Positions 1 through 7,786 of a DNA stretch of 64,000 nt are shown piece after piece; within the stretch, counting starts at the first letter, position 1, and every line of letters begins with the position of its first letter. The notes under the pieces are model-generated. The model was given only the letters and a program-made list of their open reading frames with translations, did not search any database and was not told the DNA's origin. Source of the DNA: Luteimonas panaciterrae (lineage in GTDB: Bacteria > Pseudomonadota > Gammaproteobacteria > Xanthomonadales > Xanthomonadaceae); contig NZ_JAJAVH010000016.1 of assembly GCF_020511115.1 (NCBI RefSeq), positions 36,451 through 100,450 on the forward strand, read 5' to 3'. A program made the position numbers and the translations under genes.

Positions 1-495
1 CAGCTTGATCGCGCCGCGCTGATGGTGGTCGAGGATGTAGCTGCCCTGCCCGGTCAGATGGCTTTCGAGCTGGATGCCGGTCTGCACGCGCCCCAGCAGC
101 GAGCCCAGCTCGACGGTATGGGCCGAAGTGATGTCGGCGAGGTGGAAGATCGTGCCGACCACCTTGCCGTTCTCCTCGTCGACCAGAGGCGTCTTCGTGG
201 ACAGGTAGGCACGCCATTCGCCGCCGGCGAAAGGATGGATGTCCAGCACGCGCAACGGCTGCATGCTCAGCATCACTTCCTTGTCCTGCGCCCGGAACAG
301 ATGCGCGCAGGCCACCGTGTCGCAAGGCATGTCGAAATCGGTGCGGCCGATCGCTTCGAGATTGTGTTTCAGCCCGACGGCTTCCGTGTAGCGCGAATTG
401 GCGTAGAGGAAGACCGAGTTCTCGTCCTTGCAGCCCCAGAGTCCGGGCATCTGGTCGAACAGCGAACGCAGCCGCGCGTCGATCTCGTGGGTCAT
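1..495 (-). CDS. PAS-domain protein, N-terminal part (runs off the window)
   Basis: The first 165 codons of a gene whose 3' end lies beyond the left edge. Residues about 12-125 read as a PAS sensory domain: a start like MPGLWGCKDENS, a central LEAIGRTDFDMP segment and a closing GTIFHLADIT strand. PAS plus LuxR-type helix-turn-helix regulators are a common architecture, but no DNA-binding domain is visible in the part present, so regulator or kinase cannot be decided. Its ATG overlaps the stop of the upstream cupin gene by four bases (ATGA), so the two are probably translationally coupled. The PAS call is fairly secure; the full function is unknown. Confidence 0.7.
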   Translation of the reverse strand, partial: MTHEIDARLRSLFDQMPGLWGCKDENSVFLYANSRYTEAVGLKHNLEAIGRTDFDMPCDTVACAHLFRAQDKEVMLSMQPLRVLDIHPFAGGEWRAYLSTKTPLVDEENGKVVGTIFHLADITSAHTVELGSLLGRVQTGIQLESHLTGQGSYILDHHQRGAIKL

Positions 496-947
496 GCCGG
501 CGCCTCCTCTCGCGCGGGTGCGGACGGCACCACGAACCGGTCGCTGCCGAGATGATCCGGACTGCAGGCGAACAGCAGGATCAGCGGATCTGTGCCGGTG
601 TTTTCCAGCTGGTGGGCCATGCCTGGCGGAATGCGGAACAGCGCGCCGCTGCCGATCGGCTGCGAATCCACCTGCGCAGGCGCCTCGGGATGCCAGGTGC
701 GGATCGTGCCGACACCGCCGAGGATGATGTAGATCTCGTCGCCCTGTCGGTGGTAGTGCGGATTCACCGAACGGCCTGGCGCGATCTCGGTGATGTAGTA
801 GCTGCAGGCCGGGTCGTCGAGAACGTTGGCGATGCGGATGCCGGCGGTGTCATCCTGGCGCGTATCGCTGGCCAGCAGGCTGAACGCGTTGCGGATGGTC
901 AACGGTACGAACGAGGTTGCGTTGGCAGCGGAAGAACGGGCCTTCAT
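492..947 (-). CDS. Single-domain cupin protein
   Basis: A 151-residue soluble protein with both cupin motifs. Motif 1 is NPHYHRQGDEIYIILGG (metal ligands about H64, H66 and E71) and motif 2 is IPPGMAHQLEN (H112). This arrangement binds a divalent metal in a small beta barrel. Such proteins may be dioxygenases, isomerases or small-molecule sensors, and the substrate cannot be read from the sequence. The start is the ATG in front of KARSSAAN; the frame is open further upstream but loses protein character there. The stop overlaps the start of the PAS gene, so the cupin may supply or sense a ligand for that protein. This link is inference. Confidence 0.75.
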   Translation of the reverse strand: MKARSSAANATSFVPLTIRNAFSLLASDTRQDDTAGIRIANVLDDPACSYYITEIAPGRSVNPHYHRQGDEIYIILGGVGTIRTWHPEAPAQVDSQPIGSGALFRIPPGMAHQLENTGTDPLILLFACSPDHLGSDRFVVPSAPAREEAPA

Positions 948-1580
948 GCCCGGAGTATGGCATGCGTCACGGTGCGGATCATGGCGAGGCGGGCGGTGCC
1001 GAACGTGCCGAAAAGAAAGCGGCACATCCCTGTGCCAATCCGTGCCCCAATGGGCCAGGGCTAGCCTACTTTTTACGCGGATGCGGGCGGTACGGCATCC
1101 GGGCAAATCACGCTTGTCGCCTTTGCGAAAATCTGTTAACTATCACGCTTCCCGCATGGCCACCTGCCGCGATTTCCGCGGACGGACGCAGTCCCGATCC
1201 ATCGAAGCGGTAGGCGGCGACCTGTTCTTGGCGCTAAGCACGGCGGAGAATTCCCCCAGGGTGCCGGCCACGATCTGGTGATATTCGGTATCAACGGTAG
1301 AGCCGTTGTCTTGATCGTGTGTGTAGACATCACCACGATCCTCCGTCGTTATATTCAGACGGGTAGTCTCCGAGGGGCGGCGAGTCGACTCTGCGCGTTG
1401 AATTCGGCAGACAACCGTGACAGGAAGCCCAATTCAAACTGGGGCCGCTCCTGACCTTCCCATGCAAAATCGATACGCCTGTGCATGGATGCTTGCGAGT
1501 CACCGGGTTACGAGCGGATCGCGCACTGGCGGCAACGGCATTCTTTGCGCAATATCGCCAAAGTCACAGGGGAAGACGGC
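948..1580. other. Divergent intergenic region, no confirmed gene
   Basis: About 630 bases between the leftward cupin gene and the rightward membrane-protein gene. It must hold both promoters, but I see no convincing sigma-70 boxes or operator. The only coding-like signal is a minus-strand open frame at 1143-1433 that reads smoothly but has no ATG, GTG or TTG near its beginning; it is discussed as a finding. No RNA gene or repeat was recognised. Confidence 0.5.
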
Positions 1581-2060
1581 ATGAACGACACACTGCACGG
1601 CACGCGCGCGTCCAGGCCATGGCGATGGCTGCTTCTAGGCGGAATCGTGCTCGGCACTCTCGATGCGATCTTCGCGATCGCGTTCTGGTATCCGAAAGGC
1701 GTCACCGCCACGCAGATCTTCCAATCCATCGCCAGCGGCCTGCTCGGCAAGGCCAGTTACGAAGGCGGTGAGGCAACGGCGTGGCTCGGCGCCGGTCTGC
1801 ACTACTTCATCGCGACGACGATGGTGGTGGTCTATTACCTCGTCGCGCGCTGGTGGCGCATGCTCGTTCGCCATCCCATCGCCTACGGGTTGCCGTATGG
1901 CATGGCGCTGTATCTGGCCATGAACTTCGTCGTGCTGCCGCTTTCCGCTGCCGGAATGCCGAAGTTCAACAACCTGCCGTGGGTGGGCAGCAGCATCGTC
2001 ATGCACGCGATCTTCGGCGTGATCTGCGCGCTCACGGCGCGCAAGGCCATACGAGGCTGA
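1581..2060 (+). CDS. Small four-helix membrane protein, function unknown
   Basis: A 159-residue protein with about four hydrophobic segments: WLLLGGIVLGTLDAIFAIAF, a helix around LHYFIATTMVVVYYLVA, one around YGMALYLAMNFVVLPL, and a C-terminal SSIVMHAIFGVICAL. It resembles uncharacterised inner-membrane proteins sometimes annotated as YagU-like; I would not assign a function. The ATG at 1581 is chosen because it follows a purine-rich AGGGGAAG stretch; upstream in-frame codons are unlike a membrane protein N-terminus. It is transcribed towards the pntB 3' end, which lies 18 bases beyond its stop on the other strand. Confidence 0.7.
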   Translation: MNDTLHGTRASRPWRWLLLGGIVLGTLDAIFAIAFWYPKGVTATQIFQSIASGLLGKASYEGGEATAWLGAGLHYFIATTMVVVYYLVARWWRMLVRHPIAYGLPYGMALYLAMNFVVLPLSAAGMPKFNNLPWVGSSIVMHAIFGVICALTARKAIRG

Positions 2061-2078
2061 TGCCGACGACGGCGTGGC

Positions 2079-3518
2079 TCAGTGCCCGCCGCCGTCCAGT
2101 GCTTTCAATTCGCTGACCAACGCGTTCGCCATCTCGCTGCCGTCGCCGTACAGCATACGGGTGTTGTCGGCGTAGAAGAGCGCGTTCTCGATGCCGGCGA
2201 AGCCGGTGCCCTTGCCGCGCTTGATGACGATGGTGTTCTTGGAATTCACCACGTCGAGAATCGGCATGCCGTAGATCGGCGAGGCCGGATCGGTCTTCGC
2301 CACCGGATTGACCACGTCGTTGGCGCCGATCACCAGGCTCACGTCGGTGTTGGCGAACTCGGGGTTGATGTCGTCCATGTCGGCGATCAGATCGTAGGGC
2401 ACGCCCGCTTCGGCCAGCAGCACGTTCATATGGCCCGGCATGCGGCCCGCCACCGGATGGATGGCGAATTTCACCTTCACCCCACGCTCCATCAGCTTCT
2501 GCGTCAGCTCCCAGATCTTGTGCTGCGCCTGCGCCACCGCCAGGCCGTAGCCCGGAACGATCACCACGCGCTCGGCATACGCCATCATCGCGGCGACGTC
2601 ACCGGCCTCGATGGGCTTCTGCGTGCCGGTGATCTCCTGCGCTTGCCCGCCACCGCCGAAGTTGGAGAACAGCACCGACTTGATCGAGCGGTTCATGGCC
2701 TTCGCCATCAACCGTGTCAACAGGATGCCCGCCGCACCGACCATCATGCCGGCGATGATCAAGGCTTCGTTGCCGAGCACGTAGCCTTCGAACGCCACCG
2801 CCAGACCGGTGAAGGCGTTGTAGAGCGAGATCACCACCGGCATGTCGGCGCCGCCGATGGGCAGCGTCATCAGCACGCCGAGCGCGAGCGCGGCGACGAA
2901 GAACGCGACGATCACCGGCACGCCGAGCGAGTGGATGGCCAGAGCGCCCAGCACCACCGCGGCCAGCGCCACCAGGCCGTTGAACATCTGCTGCCCGGGG
3001 AAGGTGTAGCGCTTGTCCATGCGGCCTTCGAGCTTGGCCCAGGCGATGATCGAGCCGGTCAGCGACACCGCGCCGATCAGCGCGCCGATCACCGCGAGCA
3101 CGAGCGTGACGAGCGGCGGCTCAATCGACATGCCGATCGGCGTGCCGGTCACCGCATCGACTTGATAGACGCTGTTCAACGCCGAGAACTTGAACAGTTC
3201 CACCGCGCCGATCGCCGCCGCCGAGCCGCCGCCCATGCCGTTGAACAGGGCCACCATCTGCGGCATGTCGGTGATCGCGACCTTCTTGCCCCAGACCCAG
3301 GCGACCGCGGTGCCGATGGCGGTGGCCACGACGATCAGGCCCAGATTGTGCAGACCGGGCAGGAAGAATGTCGCCACGGTGGCGATCAGCATGCCCACGC
3401 CCGCCCACTGGATGCCGCTGCGCGCGGTCTTGGGCGAGGCCATGCGTTGCAGGCCGAGCAGGAACAACGTGGCGGCGACGAGATAGCTGGCCTTCACCAG
3501 AACGGACAGCCACACCAT
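2079..3518 (-). CDS. pntB: NAD(P) transhydrogenase subunit beta
   Basis: PntB of the proton-pumping transhydrogenase, which uses the proton gradient to transfer hydride from NADH to NADP+. The 479-residue protein has an N-terminal membrane domain of about nine helices beginning MVWLSVLVKASYLVAATL. It ends in a soluble NADP(H)-binding domain with the family's VPGYGLAVAQAQ and GRMPGHMNVLLAEAGVP segments and a KRGKGTGFAGIEN tail. The ATG at 3518 shares one base with the TGA of pntAB (TGATG), so translation is coupled. A GTG one codon earlier is possible but less likely. Length and motifs are normal. Confidence 0.95.
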   Translation of the reverse strand: MVWLSVLVKASYLVAATLFLLGLQRMASPKTARSGIQWAGVGMLIATVATFFLPGLHNLGLIVVATAIGTAVAWVWGKKVAITDMPQMVALFNGMGGGSAAAIGAVELFKFSALNSVYQVDAVTGTPIGMSIEPPLVTLVLAVIGALIGAVSLTGSIIAWAKLEGRMDKRYTFPGQQMFNGLVALAAVVLGALAIHSLGVPVIVAFFVAALALGVLMTLPIGGADMPVVISLYNAFTGLAVAFEGYVLGNEALIIAGMMVGAAGILLTRLMAKAMNRSIKSVLFSNFGGGGQAQEITGTQKPIEAGDVAAMMAYAERVVIVPGYGLAVAQAQHKIWELTQKLMERGVKVKFAIHPVAGRMPGHMNVLLAEAGVPYDLIADMDDINPEFANTDVSLVIGANDVVNPVAKTDPASPIYGMPILDVVNSKNTIVIKRGKGTGFAGIENALFYADNTRMLYGDGSEMANALVSELKALDGGGH

Positions 3519-3814
3519 CACTTCTTCTCCGGCTGCTTGGAGGACTTGAACATGTCCAGCATCCGCTCCGTCACCACGTAGCCGCCGGCGGCGTTGCCCG
3601 CCCCGAGCAGCACGGCGAGGAAGCCGATGACTTTTTCGAGCGTGGTGTCGGCGTGACCGAGCACCACCATGGCGCCGATCAGGACGATGCCGTGGATGAA
3701 GTTGCTGCCGGACATCAGCGGCGTGTGCAGGATCACCGGCACGCGCGAGATGATCACGTTGCCGGCGATGGCGGCCAGCATGAAGATGTAAAGCGCCACG
3801 AACCCGTCGCTCAC
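3518..3814 (-). CDS. pntAB: NAD(P) transhydrogenase subunit alpha part 2
   Basis: The short membrane piece of the alpha chain (98 residues), found as a separate protein in three-subunit transhydrogenases. It carries the signature SRVPVILHTPLMSGSNFIHG followed by two further hydrophobic helices. I chose the GTG at 3814 because a GGGGAGAC ribosome-binding site lies just upstream and family members begin SDGFVALYIFML. It is directly coupled to pntB. Unusually, its normal upstream partner pntAA is not adjacent but about 2 kb away, beyond three genes on the opposite strand. Confidence 0.93.
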   Translation of the reverse strand: MSDGFVALYIFMLAAIAGNVIISRVPVILHTPLMSGSNFIHGIVLIGAMVVLGHADTTLEKVIGFLAVLLGAGNAAGGYVVTERMLDMFKSSKQPEKK

Positions 3815-4102
3815 CGCTTGTCTCCCCGCAACCGAAGTTCCCCGCATCATAGAGCCAGTCGTGTGATTTTGGGGACGTCGCGGGATCGGGGCGCGCACAT
3901 GGCTGTCAACCGATGCCGCGACCAGACGTTTCCATTGCAACCAACCCGATCCGTTCGCAGACCCGATGACATGGCCTCGGCCGCGCGCCCGCAAGCGAAA
4001 ACCCCGCCCGTTTCCAGCGGAATCCCGGCTGATTTGCGGAATGTTTCCCGGCATGCGGCCGGCACCGGCGCCGCGACAGCCGCGGTTGCGCGTGGGCACC
4101 TT

Positions 4103-4669
4103 ATGCTCGTGCCGGTGAGCGCAGACGCTGCCCGCCTCGATCCCCCGCCCGCGCCGGAGGCGGTCAGCCTGGACCAGTTCCTGGCCGACACCGGGCCGCG
4201 CGCGTTCCGCTTCGCCGAGCTCGGCCTGCGCCACCGCGAGGACGCGCTCGACGTCGTGCAGGAGGCGATGATGAAGATGCTCGCCTATCGCGACCGGCCA
4301 GCCTCGGAATGGTCGCCGCTGTTCTGGAGCATCCTGCGCAGCCGCATCATCGATGCCCAGCGGCGCCGGACGTTCCGGCTCGGCTGGCTGTTCAACGCGG
4401 GCGATGCCGGCGACAGCACGCCGGATTGGGCCGACGACCATCAGCCGGATCCGGCCCGGGCGCACGACAGCCGCGAGGCCTACGCGCAGTTCGTCACGGC
4501 GCTGCGCGAACTGCCGCGCCGTCAGCGCGAAGCGTTCACGCTACGCGTGCTGGAAGAATTCGACGTCGCCGATACCGCGCGCATCATGGGATGCAGCGAG
4601 GGCTCGGTGAAGACACACCTGTCGCGGGCACGCGAAGCGTTGCAGCGGCGACTGGAGGATTTCGCATGA
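4103..4669 (+). CDS. ECF-type RNA polymerase sigma factor
   Basis: A 188-residue sigma factor. Region 2 is recognisable around EDALDVVQEAMMKMLAY and the WSPLFWSILRSRIIDAQRRR stretch. Region 4 is clear at the C-terminus: LRELPRRQREAFTLRVLEEF, then the DNA-recognition helix around MGCSEGSVKTHLSRAREAL. The start is uncertain: ATG at 4103 or GTG four codons later (4115), neither with a strong ribosome-binding site. Its stop overlaps the ATG of the next gene (ATGA). That gene encodes a single-pass membrane protein, the usual place for an anti-sigma factor. The inducing signal is unknown. Confidence 0.88.
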   Translation: MLVPVSADAARLDPPPAPEAVSLDQFLADTGPRAFRFAELGLRHREDALDVVQEAMMKMLAYRDRPASEWSPLFWSILRSRIIDAQRRRTFRLGWLFNAGDAGDSTPDWADDHQPDPARAHDSREAYAQFVTALRELPRRQREAFTLRVLEEFDVADTARIMGCSEGSVKTHLSRAREALQRRLEDFA

Positions 4670-5088
4670 ACGATACGCCTGAAAACCAGATGCATCAGAA
4701 CGACCAGGATTCTAAGGAGCACGCTTTCAAAGAGCATGCTTTCGACGCCGCGATGCGGCAGCGCTACGCCGAGGCGACGACACAAGTGTCGGCGCGGACC
4801 CAGGCGCAATTGCATCAGCGCCGTCGCCAGGCGCTCTCCACGCCACGACGGGCGGCCTCACCCCTGCGCCGTTATGGCTTGGCGGGCGCGACCGCATGCG
4901 CGGCATTGTTCGCGGCCGTGCTGGGCCTGCAATGGCAGCAGGAAAACCGAGTGCAGCCCACGCTCGCGGCACCATCGGCCCCCATCAGCGCGGACGCCGA
5001 CGATGACGACGGCGGCCTGTACGACCAGAATCCTGATTTCTATCTTTGGCTGGCCTCCCAGGACGCCCAGTCCCTCGCGATGGAGTGA
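4666..5088 (+). CDS. Single-pass membrane protein, putative anti-sigma factor
   Basis: A 140-residue protein overlapping the sigma-factor stop by four bases. The N-terminal 65 residues are hydrophilic and basic (AQLHQRRRQALSTPRR). One transmembrane helix follows around residues 70-90 (GLAGATACAALFAAVLGL), then an acidic periplasmic tail with DADDDDGG and FYLWLASQDAQ. No zinc-binding anti-sigma motif is present, so the role rests on position and topology. Comparable small proteins lie between an ECF sigma factor and a DUF3106 gene in related bacteria. The next gene starts eight bases after its stop. Confidence 0.7.
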   Translation: MNDTPENQMHQNDQDSKEHAFKEHAFDAAMRQRYAEATTQVSARTQAQLHQRRRQALSTPRRAASPLRRYGLAGATACAALFAAVLGLQWQQENRVQPTLAAPSAPISADADDDDGGLYDQNPDFYLWLASQDAQSLAME

Positions 5089-5095
5089 CGCATTC

Positions 5096-5554
5096 ATGAC
5101 CCGCCTCGCCCCCCGTCGGCTTCTCTCTGGCATGTTCCTCGCGCTGCTGCTGGGCGCCCATGCCGTGAACGCGGCACCGCCGCCCCTTCCGCCTCCGCCG
5201 CCACCCGGCTCAGTATCGATGCCGGACTGGGAGCACCTGTCGCGGGAACAACGCGAACTCCTGCTGGCCCCCGTGCGCGAGCGCTGGAATTCGAATCCGG
5301 ACGAGCGCGCACGCATGTTCGAACGCGCGCGACGCTGGCAGGAAATGACGCCGGAACAACGTGTGCGCGCCCATCGCGGCATGAAGCGCTGGGATCACAT
5401 GCCACCGGAGCAGCGCGAGCAGATGCGCGCCATATTCGAGAAGCTGCGCGCATTGCCGCCCGAGCAGCGCAAGGCACAGATGGAGCGCTTCCGCGCGATG
5501 ACGCCGGAGCAGCGCAGGATGTGGCTGGAGAAGCAGCAACTGACGACGCCGTAG
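5096..5554 (+). CDS. Exported DUF3106-type repeat protein
   Basis: A 152-residue protein with a signal peptide (basic MTRLAPRR, hydrophobic core, cleavage near VNAAPP), a proline-rich stretch, and then roughly four copies of a helical repeat built on W-x2-M/L-(S/T/P)-x-E-Q-R. Clear copies start DWEHLSREQRE, RWQEMTPEQRV, RWDHMPPEQRE and RFRAMTPEQRR. This is the DUF3106 pattern, a periplasmic helical protein of unknown role that resembles LTXXQ/Spy-like stress proteins. It is the third gene of the sigma-factor operon, suggesting an envelope-stress output, which is inference. Confidence 0.8.
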   Translation: MTRLAPRRLLSGMFLALLLGAHAVNAAPPPLPPPPPPGSVSMPDWEHLSREQRELLLAPVRERWNSNPDERARMFERARRWQEMTPEQRVRAHRGMKRWDHMPPEQREQMRAIFEKLRALPPEQRKAQMERFRAMTPEQRRMWLEKQQLTTP

Positions 5555-5614
5555 ACACCGAGGCGACATCGATCGCCTTGAGTGTGTTCGTCAGACGGAT
5601 GTGAAACATGCAAA

Positions 5615-5639
5615 GAGCCCTCCTCATCAAGAAGGGCTC
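5615..5639. terminator. Hairpin between convergent DUF3106 and pntAA units
   Basis: A 7-bp perfect stem (GAGCCCT with AGGGCTC) around an 11-base loop. Both flanks are short A- or T-rich runs (CAAA before, CAAAG after), so it could end transcripts from either side. It follows the DUF3106 gene and, on the other strand, pntAA. The U-tract is weak. Confidence 0.5.
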
Positions 5640-5818
5640 CAAAGCAAACCTGCAGAAGCGCACTAATCGTTCTTGCGCTGTTCGGTGGTATCGCTGGACT
5701 TGCGCACCCTAGAAGTTCTCCTTGTGCTCGTTGTCCTTTGCTTCCTGCTCGTGGTGCTTCTGATCTTCCCCTTTCAACCGCGTGCCGCCGTGCTCCTTTC
5801 TACTCCTTCGGCAAGCGA

Positions 5819-6973
5819 TCACGCCGGAGCGGCGGCGGCCTCGGCGACGCGGGCCGATTCGGGCACTGCCGGCCACACGGTCTTGGCCAGCAATTCATCG
5901 TTCCAATCGAAGGCGAGCGCGCCGTTCTTCACCAGCAGCGAAACGAAATTGAACACATTGCGCGCGTACATCTCGCTTGCATGCAGCGCGCCGCTGCTGG
6001 CGAGGTTGAGCGGGCCGGCAATGGTCACGCCATTGCTGTCGATCGTCTCGCCGGGCTTGGTCAACTCGCAATTGCCGCCGGTCTCGGCGGCGAGGTCGAC
6101 GATCACGCTGCCCGGCTTCATCCCTTCCACCATCGCGGCGGAGATGATCTTCGGCGCCGGACGCCCCGGCACCGCGGCGGTGCAGACGATCACGTCGATG
6201 CCCTTCAGATGCTCGGCGAGCCGGCGCTGCTGCTCGGCGCGCTCCTCGTCGGTGAGCTGGCGCGCGTAGCCGCCCTCGCCCGCGGCGCTCACGCCGAGGT
6301 CGAGGAACTTGCCGCCCAGCGATTCGATCTGCTCGCGCGTTTCCGGGCGCACATCGAAGCATTCCACCTGCGCGCCGAGCCGCTTCGCCGTCGCCACCGC
6401 CTGCAGACCGGCGACGCCCGCGCCCACGATCAGTACCTTCGACGGCCGGATCGTGCCGGCGGCGGTGGTCAGCATCGGGAAGAAGCGCGGCGCCAGCTGC
6501 GCGCCGATCAGCACCGCCTTGTAGCCGGCCATGCCGGCCTGCGAACTCAGCACATCCATCGCCTGCGCGCGCGTGGTGCGCGGCAGCCGCTCGAGCGGGA
6601 AGGCCAGGATGCCCTTCGCGCGCAACGCGTCGGCGCGCGCGGGATTGGCATCGGGTTGCAGGCTGCCGATCAGCACCGCCCCTTGCTTCAGCGTCGCGAT
6701 CGTCTCGGGCGGCGGCGCTTGCACGCACAGCACCAGATCCGCATCGGCCAGCGCCGCCGCATCGACCAGCTCCGCGCCGGCCTCCGCGTAGGCCTGATCG
6801 GCGATGCTCGCGCCCGCGCCCAGGCCCCGCTCGGCACGCACGCGCGCACCGGTGGCCACCAGCTTCTTGCAGGTTTCCGGCGTCAATGCCACGCGGCGTT
6901 CACCCGGCGCGGTTTCACGCACAGCTGCGATCAGTACCGTTCCAGTCTGGACGACTCCGGTTTCCACTGCCAT
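5819..6973 (-). CDS. pntAA: NAD(P) transhydrogenase subunit alpha part 1
   Basis: The soluble NAD(H)-binding domain I of transhydrogenase (384 residues), related to alanine dehydrogenase. Hallmarks are AAVRETAPGERRVALTPET near the N-terminus, SSQAGMAGYKAV, and the Rossmann loop VLIVGAGVAGLQAVATAKRLG near residues 165-185. It ends with VFNFVSLLVKNGALAFDW and an Ala-rich tail, with no membrane segments, as expected for the split alpha chain. The ATG before AVETGVVQTG is chosen; upstream in-frame sequence is not protein-like. In relatives pntAB follows directly. Here it is separated by a hairpin and the oppositely oriented sigma-factor operon. Confidence 0.93.
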   Translation of the reverse strand: MAVETGVVQTGTVLIAAVRETAPGERRVALTPETCKKLVATGARVRAERGLGAGASIADQAYAEAGAELVDAAALADADLVLCVQAPPPETIATLKQGAVLIGSLQPDANPARADALRAKGILAFPLERLPRTTRAQAMDVLSSQAGMAGYKAVLIGAQLAPRFFPMLTTAAGTIRPSKVLIVGAGVAGLQAVATAKRLGAQVECFDVRPETREQIESLGGKFLDLGVSAAGEGGYARQLTDEERAEQQRRLAEHLKGIDVIVCTAAVPGRPAPKIISAAMVEGMKPGSVIVDLAAETGGNCELTKPGETIDSNGVTIAGPLNLASSGALHASEMYARNVFNFVSLLVKNGALAFDWNDELLAKTVWPAVPESARVAEAAAAPA

Positions 6974-7097
6974 GCAACGCTCCGCTGGGGGGTTTGCCCT
7001 CATCCTAGCGAATCGGATCGGCCCCCGCGATGTCCCGGTGGCAGAATAGGAACTCGTTTTATCCGAAACCATCGTACTTAAATAGGCTCACCCCCAC

Positions 7098-7676
7098 GTG
7101 ACCCCACTCGAAGTCCTCGACGCCCGCCGCTCCGTTCCCGCCAAGCAACTCGGCGAACCCGGGCCGGACGCCCCCACCCTGCTGCGCATGCTGCGATCGG
7201 CCGTGCGCGTTCCCGATCATGGCAAGCGCGTGCCATTCCGCTTCCTGCGCATCAGCGGCGATGCGCGCCAGGCGCTGGGCGAAGCGCTGGTCGCGCGCAC
7301 GCTGGAACTCCAGCCCGACGCGCCCGAAAGCGCGATCGACAAGGATCGCCACCGTTTCTCGCACGCGCCGCTGGTGATCGCGGTCGTCGCCGTGTTCGAT
7401 GCCGACGACACCCAGATTCCCGAACAGGAACGTCTGCTCAGCGCCGGCTCGGTCTGCTTCGCCCTGCTGCAGGCGGCGCAGGCACTGGGTTTCGGCGCCA
7501 GCTGGCTGACCGGCTGGCCGGCTTACGACGCCAAGATCCTGCAACTGCTCGGACTCGGCCCGCAGGAGCGCATCACCGGCTTCGTCCACATCGGCACGCC
7601 GAAGCTGGAGGCGCCGGAGCGCGAGCGTCCTGATCCGAGCTCGCTATTGAGTGATTGGGTGAGCGACCGCGCTTAA
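7098..7676 (+). CDS. Nitroreductase-family flavoprotein
   Basis: A 192-residue protein of the nitroreductase / YdjA-like superfamily, FMN-dependent NAD(P)H oxidoreductases. It begins with the typical TPLEVLDARRSVPAKQL flavin-binding segment and contains SAGSVCFALLQAAQALGFGA followed by SWLTGWPAY, matching the family's second FMN-contact region. Length is normal for the short YdjA-type group. The start is a GTG without a strong ribosome-binding site, chosen because the family starts at this point. It is divergent from pntAA with a 124-base gap. The substrate is unknown. Confidence 0.85.
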   Translation: MTPLEVLDARRSVPAKQLGEPGPDAPTLLRMLRSAVRVPDHGKRVPFRFLRISGDARQALGEALVARTLELQPDAPESAIDKDRHRFSHAPLVIAVVAVFDADDTQIPEQERLLSAGSVCFALLQAAQALGFGASWLTGWPAYDAKILQLLGLGPQERITGFVHIGTPKLEAPERERPDPSSLLSDWVSDRA

Positions 7677-7678
7677 CC

Positions 7679-7729
7679 GATGCCCTATCGGCTGCGGTCG
7701 CGAACGCCCGGCCATGAATGGCCGGGCCG
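7679..7729. repeat. Palindromic intergenic repeat, copy A
   Basis: Starts three bases after the nitroreductase stop. It contains GATGCCCTATCGGC followed by a hairpin of CCCGGCCA paired with TGGCCGGG. The same 14-base block and a very similar hairpin recur in inverted orientation at 55957-56011, so this is a dispersed element rather than a simple terminator. Confidence 0.6.
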
Positions 7730-7786
7730 GGCGCTCCGAAGACGGAAAGTTGCGCCACGGACGGCATCCGAGTCTTATTGCCGATT

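Noticed and set aside
1136..1336. 66-codon minus-strand ORF starting GTG-ATG
   Set aside because: Its translation is Pro/Trp/Arg-rich with no membrane or domain pattern; the overlapping start-less frame at 1143-1433 looks more protein-like.
2082..3581. 499-codon plus-strand open frame opposite pntB
   Set aside because: His/Arg/Asp-rich shadow; pntB on the other strand has full family motifs.
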